The notes under the pieces are model-generated. The model was not told the origin of the DNA. It searched no databases and was given only the letters and a program-made list of their open reading frames with translations. The position numbers and the translations under genes are program-made. A stretch of DNA of 64,000 bases, from NCBI GenBank assembly GCA_964460465.1, contig CAYWSB010000008.1:4789-68788 (forward strand), written 5' to 3'. Shown piece after piece: positions 41,586-49,805 of the stretch (position 1 is its first letter; every line of letters starts with the position of its first letter). Source of the stretch: SLRI01 sp964460465. Lineage in GTDB: Bacteria; Pseudomonadota; Alphaproteobacteria; Geminicoccales; Geminicoccaceae.

Positions 41586-43886
41586 TCATGCCTTGTCGAG
41601 ATAGTATTTCTGGTGCTTGCTGCCGTAGCGCTCGGCGTCGCCGTAGGAATAGCCCGCAGCACGCTTGAGATCGACGAACGAGAGCACCATGCCCATCACC
41701 GTGGCACCGGCACCGGTGAGCTGCTTGAGGGCGTAGAGCACCGTCTTGCGGCGCGTCCGGCCCCAGCGGCTCACCAGGATGCTGCGGTCGACGGCGCCCG
41801 CGATGACCGTCGCATCGCTGACCGAAAGCACGGGCGGCGAATCGACGATCACCACGTCGTAGCGGTCCCGGCTCCAGTCCAGAATCTCGCCGAGCCGGCC
41901 GCCGACGATCATGTCGTGGGCCAGCGGCACGAAGCGGCCGGTGGGCAGGAGATGGGCACCGGTGGCCGGGTCGCGCCGGATCGCCGCCTCGAGCGTCGAC
42001 TGCCGGGCCATCACCTCGGTGAGCCCCGGCCAGGCCTCGGTGTGGAAGGTCTTGGCGACGCTCGACTGGCGGAAGTCGGCGTCGATCAGGAGCACCCGGC
42101 GGCCGCCCTTGGCGTGCATCTGGGCACAGGCGATGGCGAGGCTGGATTTGCCCTCCTCGGGCTCGGCCGAGACCAGCTGCACGATCGGCGTGCGGCCCTC
42201 GCCAGCGAGCTGCAGCATCCGGGCATTGATCGCGCGGACCGCCTCGGCCGCGGCGGTGTTCGGCTTGTCGAGCAGATGATTGGCGAAGCCGCGCTTGCGC
42301 ACCGCCCGGATCTTCCGTAGGTCCGGCACCGAGGCGAACACCGGCAGCCCCAGATCGTCCTCGACCTGCTCCGCACTGCGGTAGACCGCGTCGAACCGCT
42401 CGAGCAGCAGGGCGATGACGACGCCGATCACCCCGCCGACCACGATCGCTGCGGCGAGCGACAAGGTGCGGCGCGGATGGGACGGAAAGCGCGGGATCGC
42501 GGCGGCCGAGATGATCGTCGCATCGGACCGCTGCGAGCCGATGTCGTCCTGGGTGCGCAGCTGCTGCGACTGCTCGAGGAAGGTCTCGAGCAGGTTGCGC
42601 GCAGCCGTGGCGTCGCGCTCGAGGGCGCGCAGCATCACCGAGGCCTCGTTGGTGTCGGCGATCGAGGTCTCGAGGCTGCGCAGCCCCTGCTCCAGGAGAC
42701 GCTCGCGCTCGCGGGCGACGCTGACCTCGGCATCGAGCCCGGCGGCGACCCGCACCGCCTCGTCGCGGACCTTGCCGCGCAGGTCCTCGAGCTCGGCCTG
42801 CGCGTTGACCAGCTGGGGATGGCGGCTGCCGTAGACCTGCCGAAGGTCGGCGACCCGCCGGTTGAGCTCGACCTCCTGGGCGACGAGGTTGTTGACCAGG
42901 GGCGAGTTCAGGATCTCGACGGCCCGGGCGAGCCCCTCGCTGCCGCCCTGCAGCATGCGCCGCACCTGGTCGCGCCGCGCCTCGCGCTCGGCCCGCTCGG
43001 TGCGGGCCAGGATGAGCTGGGTGTTGAGCTCGGCCACCTGCCGCTCCGCACCCTCGCCGCCGCGAGCCGATTCCATCAGGCCGGAGCTGCGCCGGTACTC
43101 CTCGAGCGTGGTCTCGGCGGTCTGCACCTGGGCCCTGAGCTCGGCGATGCGGCCGTCGAGCCAGTTGGAGCTCCGCTGGATCTCCTCGAACTTGGCCTCG
43201 AGCCGCTGCTCGAGATAGGAGTTGGCGATCGCGTCGGCGATCCGCGCCGCCTTCTCCGGCTCCTCCGAGACGAAGGCGATCTCGATGACGTTGGATTGCG
43301 GCACCGTGCCGACGCTCAGCCGGCCGAGAAACGAGTCGAGCACCTCCTCCCGCAGCAGCCGCTCGCGCAGCTGGTCGGTGACGGCGGCGACGACCGCCAC
43401 CGGCTCGACCTCGCTCGCGCGCAGCGTCTCGATGTCCTCGCCGATGGCCGGCGAGACCCAGGCCGCGAGGTCGAAGCTGCGAATCCGGCGCCACAGCTCG
43501 GCGCTGGCTGGCTCGGGGCGCAGATCGGCATTGAACTCGGGATCGAGGCGCAGATCGAGCCGATCGATGACCCGCTCGGCGACGACGCGGGAGCCGATCA
43601 CCTCGACCTGCTCCGTGGCCGGCGTCTGGTTGATCAGCCCGGGCAGAAGGTTGATTCGCTGCTGCTCGAAGACGAGCTTCACGCTCGCCGTGTAGAGCGG
43701 TGTCATCGTGTAGAGCACTGCCGCCGTGACGCCGGCGAAGAGCAGCGTGGTGAAGATGATCAGCCACTTGCGCCGCCACAGACCGAGCAGCGCCTCCTTG
43801 AGGTCGATGTCCCCGATGTCGCCGTACGCCTTAAGGAGGCGCTCGCGCATCTCGACCTGGGGCTGCAGGGACTTGGCCTGCATCAT
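41586..43886 (-). CDS. Polysaccharide co-polymerase / bacterial tyrosine autokinase (Wzc-like)
   Basis: The protein has 766 residues. A Wzz-type N-terminal part (membrane helix near 41-58, WLIIFTTLLFAGVTAAVLY), a long periplasmic coiled coil and a second helix (LSLAAAIVVGGVIGVVIALL) are followed by a cytosolic BY-kinase. The kinase has Walker A SAEPEEGKSS, Walker A' RVLLIDADFR, Walker B VVIVDSPPV and a C-terminal tyrosine cluster (GYSYGDAERYGSKHQKYYLDKA spans the last 22 residues). It controls chain length and export through phosphorylation cycles. No outer-membrane Wza partner is in the window. Starts at 43886 or 43883 are equivalent. Confidence 0.93.
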   Translation of the reverse strand: MMQAKSLQPQVEMRERLLKAYGDIGDIDLKEALLGLWRRKWLIIFTTLLFAGVTAAVLYTMTPLYTASVKLVFEQQRINLLPGLINQTPATEQVEVIGSRVVAERVIDRLDLRLDPEFNADLRPEPASAELWRRIRSFDLAAWVSPAIGEDIETLRASEVEPVAVVAAVTDQLRERLLREEVLDSFLGRLSVGTVPQSNVIEIAFVSEEPEKAARIADAIANSYLEQRLEAKFEEIQRSSNWLDGRIAELRAQVQTAETTLEEYRRSSGLMESARGGEGAERQVAELNTQLILARTERAEREARRDQVRRMLQGGSEGLARAVEILNSPLVNNLVAQEVELNRRVADLRQVYGSRHPQLVNAQAELEDLRGKVRDEAVRVAAGLDAEVSVARERERLLEQGLRSLETSIADTNEASVMLRALERDATAARNLLETFLEQSQQLRTQDDIGSQRSDATIISAAAIPRFPSHPRRTLSLAAAIVVGGVIGVVIALLLERFDAVYRSAEQVEDDLGLPVFASVPDLRKIRAVRKRGFANHLLDKPNTAAAEAVRAINARMLQLAGEGRTPIVQLVSAEPEEGKSSLAIACAQMHAKGGRRVLLIDADFRQSSVAKTFHTEAWPGLTEVMARQSTLEAAIRRDPATGAHLLPTGRFVPLAHDMIVGGRLGEILDWSRDRYDVVIVDSPPVLSVSDATVIAGAVDRSILVSRWGRTRRKTVLYALKQLTGAGATVMGMVLSFVDLKRAAGYSYGDAERYGSKHQKYYLDKA

Positions 43887-44291
43887 CCGGCCCCGCTACC
43901 CCTGGGCTCCGTTGCCGCCACCGCGGCCGGGCCGCGGCACGATCGCGGCGCGCCACGCCGCCGGCGCACCGGGCATGTCGACCAGGACGACGACCGCCCG
44001 CGACCGTTCCCGCCGGCAAGGCTGCGCATGACGAGCCGATGACGATGGACAATGGTTAATATCGGCCAGGCCATCGACCAGACCGAAAGCTCGCTGTTGC
44101 TTGCTGTTCACGGCGGAAGGCCCCAACTCGCGACTGGACAGCCTGTACAGGTCCAATGCTGCATATAGTCCGCCAGCGAGGGGAACTTCAAGGCCGGAGT
44201 GCCGATGGGGTGGCCGATAGGGTGCATGTGTCCGAACGCGGGCACACCCGGCTGCCCCCGCCCGCCGCGGCGACGGACGGCGGGACGCCGC
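43887..44291. other. 405-bp intergenic region upstream of the autokinase gene
   Basis: No protein-like frame is visible. It contains an AT-richer stretch (about 44040-44180) with the perfect palindrome CCTGTACAGG at 44142-44151 set between TGGAC and GTCCA. It presumably holds the promoter of the minus-strand wzc unit and the 3' end of the GntR gene transcript. Confidence 0.45.
44135..44155. promoter_or_regulatory. Nested palindrome upstream of wzc
   Basis: TGGAC (44135-44139) and GTCCA (44151-44155) enclose the 10-bp perfect palindrome CCTGTACAGG. The element is about 250 bp upstream of the autokinase start. It may be a regulator-binding site for the wzc unit; the distance makes this uncertain. 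Confidence 0.3.
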
Positions 44292-44990
44292 TCAGCTGGC
44301 GATGCGCCAGCTCCGCCGCGCGTAGAGGTAGCGTTGGAACGACCGCAGGTCGGCACAGCGCAGGTGCCGCGCCGCCTCCGCGTCGCCGGCCTCGATCGCC
44401 ATCACCAGCTCGTCCTGCATGTGCAGCGTGAAGCCCAGGAACTCCTCGTCGAAGGGCGCGGCCGTGGCCAGCGATTCGGCGACGAACGGCGCATAGCGCA
44501 GCCGCAAGCGTTGAATGGCGCCGCTCAGGATGGCCGAGCCCGAGCCTCGCGCCAGGGCCAGGTTCCAGGCCATGATGGCCTGGATCGTCGGCTGCAGATC
44601 GGCGGCGTAGTCCAGCGCGCGCATGGCCTTGGTGTACTGGTAGAGCTGGCGCGCCTCGGCCGGCCGCTTGCGGGCGGCGAAGCGTGCCGCGGCCTCGCCC
44701 TCCAGCAGCAGCCGCAGCGACCAGATCTCGTCGGCGGTGCGCCGATCGAGGCGCGGCACCCGGATCGCCCGCCCGGGGGCCGAGCGCAGCGCCTGGGCGT
44801 CGATCAGCCGACCCACCGCCTCGCGCACCGGCTGCATGCTGGTGTTCAGCGAGCTGGCGAGGCTGCGCAGGCTGACCTTGGTGTCGGGCAGCCACTGGCC
44901 GTCGACGATGCTGGCCTCGAGGCTCTCGTAGACCAGATGCGCCAGCGTGGCCGGAGCCTCGCGCGAGCCCGACGACGGTGCCACGAGCAT
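44292..44990 (-). CDS. GntR-family regulator, FCD subfamily
   Basis: The protein has 232 residues. A winged helix (about 17-80: LVYESLEASIVDGQWLPDTK, LNTSMQPVREAVGRLIDAQA) precedes a helical FCD domain. The usual metal-binding histidines are not obvious in the middle of the FCD part (AWNLALARGSGSAILSG), so ligand binding may differ from metal-dependent members. It follows the class III aminotransferase gene and is the natural regulator candidate for the transporter and hydantoinase-type gene blocks. The ATG at 44990 is chosen; a longer frame is open but GC-rich filler. Confidence 0.87.
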   Translation of the reverse strand: MLVAPSSGSREAPATLAHLVYESLEASIVDGQWLPDTKVSLRSLASSLNTSMQPVREAVGRLIDAQALRSAPGRAIRVPRLDRRTADEIWSLRLLLEGEAAARFAARKRPAEARQLYQYTKAMRALDYAADLQPTIQAIMAWNLALARGSGSAILSGAIQRLRLRYAPFVAESLATAAPFDEEFLGFTLHMQDELVMAIEAGDAEAARHLRCADLRSFQRYLYARRSWRIAS

Positions 44991-45122
44991 CGGCGACGGC
45001 GCCGGCGGATCGATGGTGGCGGTGCTGATCGGTCGAACTCCAAGCGTCGCCCGTCAGCCGTTTGCGACGGATCGACACCGATATGCCCGCGCCGACAGCG
45101 GCTCTGCAAGCCTATGCCCTTC

Positions 45123-45151
45123 CGTCCGGGGGGAATGGCTCCCCCCGGACG
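45123..45151 (-). terminator. GC-rich hairpin between the aminotransferase and GntR genes
   Basis: CGTCCGGGGGGA and TCCCCCCGGACG form a perfect 12-bp stem with a 5-nt loop, 22 nt after the aminotransferase stop on the minus strand. No T-run follows. It may attenuate read-through into the regulator gene. Confidence 0.5.
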
Positions 45152-45172
45152 ATGCTCGGGCCGGGGGGAGCC

Positions 45173-46585
45173 TCAGGTGCCGGCCAGCGCCGCGAGCTCG
45201 GGGGTGAGCGCGTCGACGGCGGCGGCGAAGCGGTCCACCGCCTGCGCGCACTCGGCCTCGGAGATGCACAGAGGCGGCGAGAACGAGACCACCTCGATGA
45301 ACGGCAAGGCGCGGATCATCAGCCCGTGCTCGAGCGCCTTGGCCGCGACCAGGCGGTGCGGCACGGTCCCGGCGGCGAACGGCCGGCGCTTGCCGCGATC
45401 GGCGGTGAACTCGACGCCGATCATCAGGCCATGCCCGCGGATGTCGCCGACGAAGGGATGGTCGCCGAGGCGGTCGCGCAGGCCCTCGAGCAGCAGCGGT
45501 CCCGTCTCGGCCGCCCGCGCCGGCAGGTTCTCCCGCTCGATGATGTCGAGATTGGCCATGCCGACGGCGCAGCCGACCGGGTGGCCGGAATAGGTGAAGC
45601 CGTGCATCACCGGGCCGTGGGCCGCCGAGCCCGCCTCGAGCACGCTCCAGACCTTCTCCGAGATCACCGAGGCCGAGACCGGGAAGTAGGCGCTCGTCAC
45701 CCCCTTGGCGAGCGTGATGATGTCGGGCTCGAGCTCGAAGAGCCCGGTGCCGAACCACTGGCCGGTGCGGCCGAAGCCGGTGATGACCTCGTCGGCGATG
45801 AACAGGATGTCGTGGCGGCGCAGCACCTCCTGCACGCGTCGGTAATAGCCGTCCGGCGGGATCAGCACCCCGCCGGTGCCCAGGATCGGCTCGGCGATGA
45901 AGGCGCCGATGGTCTCCGCCCCTTCCCGCTCGATGATGGCCTCGATCTCCGCGATCAGGCGGTCGCAGAAGGCGGCCTCGCTCTCGCCGTCCAGGGCGAA
46001 GCGGTAGTGGTGTGGGCAGCTGGCGTAGACGACGTCGAGTGCCGGCAGGTTCCAGGCCTTGTGGTAGGCGTCGATGCCGGTGAGCGCTGCTGCGACCGTG
46101 GTGAGCCCGTGATAGCCGCCGATGCGCGAGATGATCTTCTTCTTCTCGGGCGTGCCGCGCAGTGTCGCGTAGTAGCGGACGATCTTGTAGTTGGTGTCGT
46201 TGGCGTCCGAGCCGGAAGTGCCGAAGAAGACACGCTTCATCTGCCGGGCGTTCGCCTGCTCGTGCAGCAGATGGAGGATGCGGTCGGCGAGACGGATGGC
46301 CGATTCGTGCGAGGACGAGCCGAAGAGGTGCCAGTAGTTGAGGTCGAGCATGGCCTGCTTCGCGGCCTCGGCGAGCTCGGGCCGGCCGTAGCCGACATTG
46401 ACGCACCAGAGCCCGCCGGAGCAGTCGACGAGCTCGCGCCCCTGATGGTCGCGCAGGCTGGCCCCGCTGGCCCGGTCCATGATGAGCGGACCGTTCTTCA
46501 TGTGGGCGGCGATCGAGGTGAGCGGGTGGAACAGGCTTTCCCGGTCCATGTCCTCAAGCGAGAAGTTGACGCGTTCATCGAGCAT
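45173..46585 (-). CDS. Class III (omega-amino acid:pyruvate type) aminotransferase
   Basis: The protein has 470 residues. PLP-fold type I class III landmarks are DCSGGLWCVNVGYGRPELAE, FFGTSGSDANDTNYKIVRYY, GGYHGLTT, IADEVITGFGRTG and the PLP lysine in TLAKGVTSAYFPVSA. Relatives deaminate polyamines, beta-alanine, taurine or amines with pyruvate as acceptor. It is the last gene of the minus-strand transporter operon, so it should act first on the imported amine. The ATG at 46585 gives full family length. Confidence 0.9.
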   Translation of the reverse strand: MLDERVNFSLEDMDRESLFHPLTSIAAHMKNGPLIMDRASGASLRDHQGRELVDCSGGLWCVNVGYGRPELAEAAKQAMLDLNYWHLFGSSSHESAIRLADRILHLLHEQANARQMKRVFFGTSGSDANDTNYKIVRYYATLRGTPEKKKIISRIGGYHGLTTVAAALTGIDAYHKAWNLPALDVVYASCPHHYRFALDGESEAAFCDRLIAEIEAIIEREGAETIGAFIAEPILGTGGVLIPPDGYYRRVQEVLRRHDILFIADEVITGFGRTGQWFGTGLFELEPDIITLAKGVTSAYFPVSASVISEKVWSVLEAGSAAHGPVMHGFTYSGHPVGCAVGMANLDIIERENLPARAAETGPLLLEGLRDRLGDHPFVGDIRGHGLMIGVEFTADRGKRRPFAAGTVPHRLVAAKALEHGLMIRALPFIEVVSFSPPLCISEAECAQAVDRFAAAVDALTPELAALAGT

Positions 46586-46679
46586 GTTCGGTCATCCAGC
46601 GCGATTCGTGTTGTCGTTGCCGGCAAGGATGGCCGGGAGCGACCGTCGCGCATCGCGGTCGTGCCGGCCGGGCGGTCCC

Positions 46680-47546
46680 TCAGTCACGGTCGAGCTTGAC
46701 GAAGAGGAACCAGAAGAAGGCGCCCATGACCGGCAGGGTGACGCAGAGAATGATGGTGGCGAGCGAGAAGATGATCGGCACCTGCGACTGCTGCGAGGCG
46801 GCCATGGCCCAGTTGTAGATCGGCATGGTGGTCTCCACGCCGCGCACGAAGAGCGAGCGGAGGAGCTCGTTGAAGGAGAGGAGGAAGCCGAAGATGCCCG
46901 CACCGAAGATGCCCGGCCGCAGCAGCGGCAGCTCGATCTCCCAGAACTGCCGCCAGGGCGGCGCGCCCAGGTCCTCGGCCGCCTCCAGCAGGCGGAGATC
47001 GAACCGGCTGGCGACCACCAGCACCAAGAGGAGCGCGAACGGCAGCGCCCAGATCAGCTGGGCCACGAAGATCGACCACAGCCCCATGGTGAAGCCCATC
47101 AGGATGCGGAGATAGATGAAGAGCGCCGCCCCCATGGTCAGCCCCGGCACGAACAGCGGCAGGAGGGTGAGCAGCAGCACCGGCCCCGGGCGGCGCATGC
47201 GGGTGATCGCGCGGCCGACCATGGTGGCGATGACCATGCAGCAGACCGCGACGAGAGCGCTCATCCAGAGGCTGGTCCAAAGCGGCGGCCGCCAGCGCTC
47301 GTCGGCGGCGAGCTGGGCATAGTTCGCCAGCGTCAGGGGATAGGGCACGCCGGAGAGCGGGCTCGCGGCGAAGGACATGACGGCGAGCCAGACGACCGGC
47401 ACGTAGATGGCGGCGATGGCGAAGAAGCCCATGGCCATGGCCACAAGCGGCCAGCCCCGCCAGCCGCTGGCCCGGCGCGCCAGGCGGCTGCCGGAGGAAA
47501 GCGCGTGCTCGTCGACCAGGCCCTGGCGCAGGGTGACCGTGCTCAT
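46680..47546 (-). CDS. Polyamine-type ABC transporter permease (PotC-like)
   Basis: The protein has 288 residues with six membrane helices. The coupling motif EAAEDLGAPPWRQFWEIELPLLRPG is the EAA loop of binding-protein-dependent permeases, and FLLSFNELLRSLFVRG is typical of PotC. A basic N-terminal stretch (SRLARRASGWRG) precedes the first helix. Its ATG overlaps the PotB-like stop by 4 bp (ATGA). It forms the channel with that partner. The substrate is probably a polyamine or another small cationic compound. Confidence 0.92.
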   Translation of the reverse strand: MSTVTLRQGLVDEHALSSGSRLARRASGWRGWPLVAMAMGFFAIAAIYVPVVWLAVMSFAASPLSGVPYPLTLANYAQLAADERWRPPLWTSLWMSALVAVCCMVIATMVGRAITRMRRPGPVLLLTLLPLFVPGLTMGAALFIYLRILMGFTMGLWSIFVAQLIWALPFALLLVLVVASRFDLRLLEAAEDLGAPPWRQFWEIELPLLRPGIFGAGIFGFLLSFNELLRSLFVRGVETTMPIYNWAMAASQQSQVPIIFSLATIILCVTLPVMGAFFWFLFVKLDRD

Positions 47547-48463
47547 CGCTTGAGCGCCGTGAAGATGGTCGAAAGGTCGAGGCGGTTGCGGGTCAGGAGC
47601 ATGAAGGCCATGAGGCAGAGCCCGAGCAGGACGACCACGACCGTCGAGAGGGCAGCCGCCATCGGGTAGCGGAGCTGCTGCAGGGCGGAATCGACCGAGT
47701 TGCCCAGGAGGTCGACGAAGCCGCCGCCGAGGAGCTGCGGCTCGACATAGGCGGCCATGAGCGGGACGAAGGTGAAGATGATGCCGGCCAGGATGCCCGG
47801 CAGCGCCATCGGCACGATCACGTAGAACAGCGTCTGGACCGGGCTCGCCCCGAGATCGCCGCTGGCGGCGATGTAGTCGTCGTCGATCAGCGAGATGACG
47901 ATGAAGATGGGGAAGACCATGGTGGGGAAGCTCGCCCCCAGCATCCCGAAATGGACGGCGAACTCGGAATAGAGCAGCCAGCTCACCGGCTCGTTCACCA
48001 GCCCGCTCGAGACGAGCAGGGTGTTGATCAGGCCGTTGGTGCCGAGGATCGAGCGCCAGATGATGATGCGCGAGGCGACGTCGAGGAAGAAGGGGATGGT
48101 CAGGAGGGTGATGATGATCGCCTTCGCCGTCTTCGACCGCAGGCCCTTGGCGAGCCAAAGGGCGAACGGGAAGGCCAGGAGGAGCTCGATCGCCGTCATC
48201 GTCAGCGCCACCCGCAGCGTCCGCACCGCCACCGTCCAGCGGCCGGTCTCGATCAGCGATTGCCAGGTGGCCAGCGTCGGCTCGTAGACGAGCTGATACG
48301 AGCGGACCTGGAAGAAGCTGAAGACGACGAGGACGAGCAGCGGCAGGATGACGAAGAACGCCCAGGCGGCGAGGAAGCCCGGCACCGCGAAGCGCGCCGG
48401 CGAGAAGCGCTCGGCCAACCGGTCGAGCACCGTTCGCTGCCTGGTCAATGCCGTCGTCGCCAT
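47543..48463 (-). CDS. Polyamine-type ABC transporter permease (PotB-like)
   Basis: The protein has 306 residues with six membrane helices (AWAFFVILPLLVLVVFSFF first). The EAA-like loop reads AASGDLGASPVQTLFYVIVPMALPG. I use the ATG at 48463 (MATTALTRQRTVLDRL); a longer frame to 48505 runs through the large palindrome upstream. It follows the binding-protein gene after a 74-bp gap that holds that palindrome and is coupled to the PotC-like gene. Confidence 0.92.
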   Translation of the reverse strand: MATTALTRQRTVLDRLAERFSPARFAVPGFLAAWAFFVILPLLVLVVFSFFQVRSYQLVYEPTLATWQSLIETGRWTVAVRTLRVALTMTAIELLLAFPFALWLAKGLRSKTAKAIIITLLTIPFFLDVASRIIIWRSILGTNGLINTLLVSSGLVNEPVSWLLYSEFAVHFGMLGASFPTMVFPIFIVISLIDDDYIAASGDLGASPVQTLFYVIVPMALPGILAGIIFTFVPLMAAYVEPQLLGGGFVDLLGNSVDSALQQLRYPMAAALSTVVVVLLGLCLMAFMLLTRNRLDLSTIFTALKR

Positions 48464-48483
48464 GGCGGGCTCCGTCGCGCGGT

Positions 48484-48515
48484 GGGCGGGCCGATGCCGC
48501 GGCATCGGCCCGCCC
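48484..48515 (-). other. 32-bp perfect palindrome between binding-protein and permease genes
   Basis: The left arm GGGCGGGCCGATGCCG (48484-48499) is followed directly by its exact reverse complement. In RNA it gives a stem of about 14 bp with a 4-nt loop, 22 nt after the binding-protein stop. Such intercistronic hairpins commonly protect binding-protein mRNA and reduce transcription of the downstream permease genes. Confidence 0.7.
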
Positions 48516-48537
48516 CGCCGGCTCGGCTAGGGTTGGG

Positions 48538-49722
48538 TCAGGCGTTGAGGAAGCGCTGCCACTCGCTCTCCATCACGTCGGCATTGACCGGCGTGGTGTT
48601 CGCCCAGAAGGGCTTCTCGAACTTGCGGGCCACCTTCTCGCCGGTCCACTTCAGCAGGTCGATGTCCGCCTGCGGCCAGCCGTTCGCCTCGGCGTACTCC
48701 ACGCCGAGGTCCATGTTCGGCCCAGCATAGCCGCGGCCGCGGGCCTGGTGCGCCCGATACTCCCCGGAGAGGAAGTAGTTCAGCAGCTTGTGGATGTTGT
48801 CGAGGTTGCCGCGGTCGAGCGCCTTGGTGTGGACATAGGCGCCGTGGCCCCACTTGTAGTAGCCCTCGACGGTGAACGCGTAGATCACCGTGTTGGGCCC
48901 GAGCGCCTCGTTGGCCTCCTTGGTGGCCGGCTCCCAGCAGTTGATCATGTCCACCTCGCGGTTGGACAAGAGCTGCACCTGCTCCTCGAAGGCGGTGAAG
49001 ATGGTGCGGAACTGCCCCGCCCGCTTGCGCTCGATCAGGAAGTCGACCACCGGGCGCGCCTCCTCGGCGGTGAGGTCGGCCGGATCCTCGATCGCCACCA
49101 CCCCGTGATGCTTGAGGTAGTTGGCGGTCTCGGCCAGCGACTGCAGCCAGGAGCGGTCGATGGCGACCCGGCCCTTGACCTGCTCGCCCTCGAAGAAGGT
49201 GGTCCAGGGGATCTCGTCCATGCCGGCGGGGTCGGCGTCGATCGCCTCCGGGAAGTAGCCGAACGCGTCGCCATTGCCGATCACCGGCACGCCGTACTGC
49301 TTGCCGTCGGCGCGCAGCCAGTCGGCCCGCTTCCAGGTGTCGGGGGTGCGCTCCCAGAGGGTGAGCTCGGGATGGTCCTCGATCACCTCGGCATAGTAGC
49401 CCTGCGGTCCGAGCAGCTTCTCGGTGCCGCCGTCGAAGATGAAGATGTCGTGGGTGGCACCCAGGTCGTTGGAGATGACATCGCGCATGAAGATGCCGAT
49501 GTCGGCGTTGGTCGGCGTGTACTCGACGGTGATGCCGACCGACTGCTCCATGAGCGACCAGTCGCGGGGCTGGGCGGTGGTCACCCCGTACGCCTTCACC
49601 ACCTCGCCGGTGGCCCAGGCCACCTGGCTCAGCCCGGGCATCGTGCCCGCGAGCGCGGTCATGCCGGTCAGGGTCAGGCCCTTCTCGACGAAGCCTCGCC
49701 GTGACAGGTCCATGCTCTTCAT
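48538..49722 (-). CDS. Tat-exported periplasmic binding protein (PotD/PotF-like)
   Basis: The protein has 394 residues. The N terminus MKSMDLSRRGFVEKGLTLTG carries a twin-arginine export motif (SRRGFVEK) before the hydrophobic stretch, with a probable cleavage after AWA. The mature part resembles spermidine/putrescine-type type II binding proteins (YTPTNADIGIFMRDVISND, DEIPWTTFFEGEQVKG, VDMINCWEPATKEAN, GYAGPNMDLGVEYA). It would capture the substrate in the periplasm. Tat export suggests folding or cofactor binding before export, which is less usual for this family. Confidence 0.88.
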   Translation of the reverse strand: MKSMDLSRRGFVEKGLTLTGMTALAGTMPGLSQVAWATGEVVKAYGVTTAQPRDWSLMEQSVGITVEYTPTNADIGIFMRDVISNDLGATHDIFIFDGGTEKLLGPQGYYAEVIEDHPELTLWERTPDTWKRADWLRADGKQYGVPVIGNGDAFGYFPEAIDADPAGMDEIPWTTFFEGEQVKGRVAIDRSWLQSLAETANYLKHHGVVAIEDPADLTAEEARPVVDFLIERKRAGQFRTIFTAFEEQVQLLSNREVDMINCWEPATKEANEALGPNTVIYAFTVEGYYKWGHGAYVHTKALDRGNLDNIHKLLNYFLSGEYRAHQARGRGYAGPNMDLGVEYAEANGWPQADIDLLKWTGEKVARKFEKPFWANTTPVNADVMESEWQRFLNA

Positions 49723-49805
49723 CGCTGGATCTCCCTCTTCATGCGCCATCCTCCCGGGTTGCTGGTGCAGCACGAGGTCGTCCGGCGTGCTGCCGCCGGC
49801 TCGGC

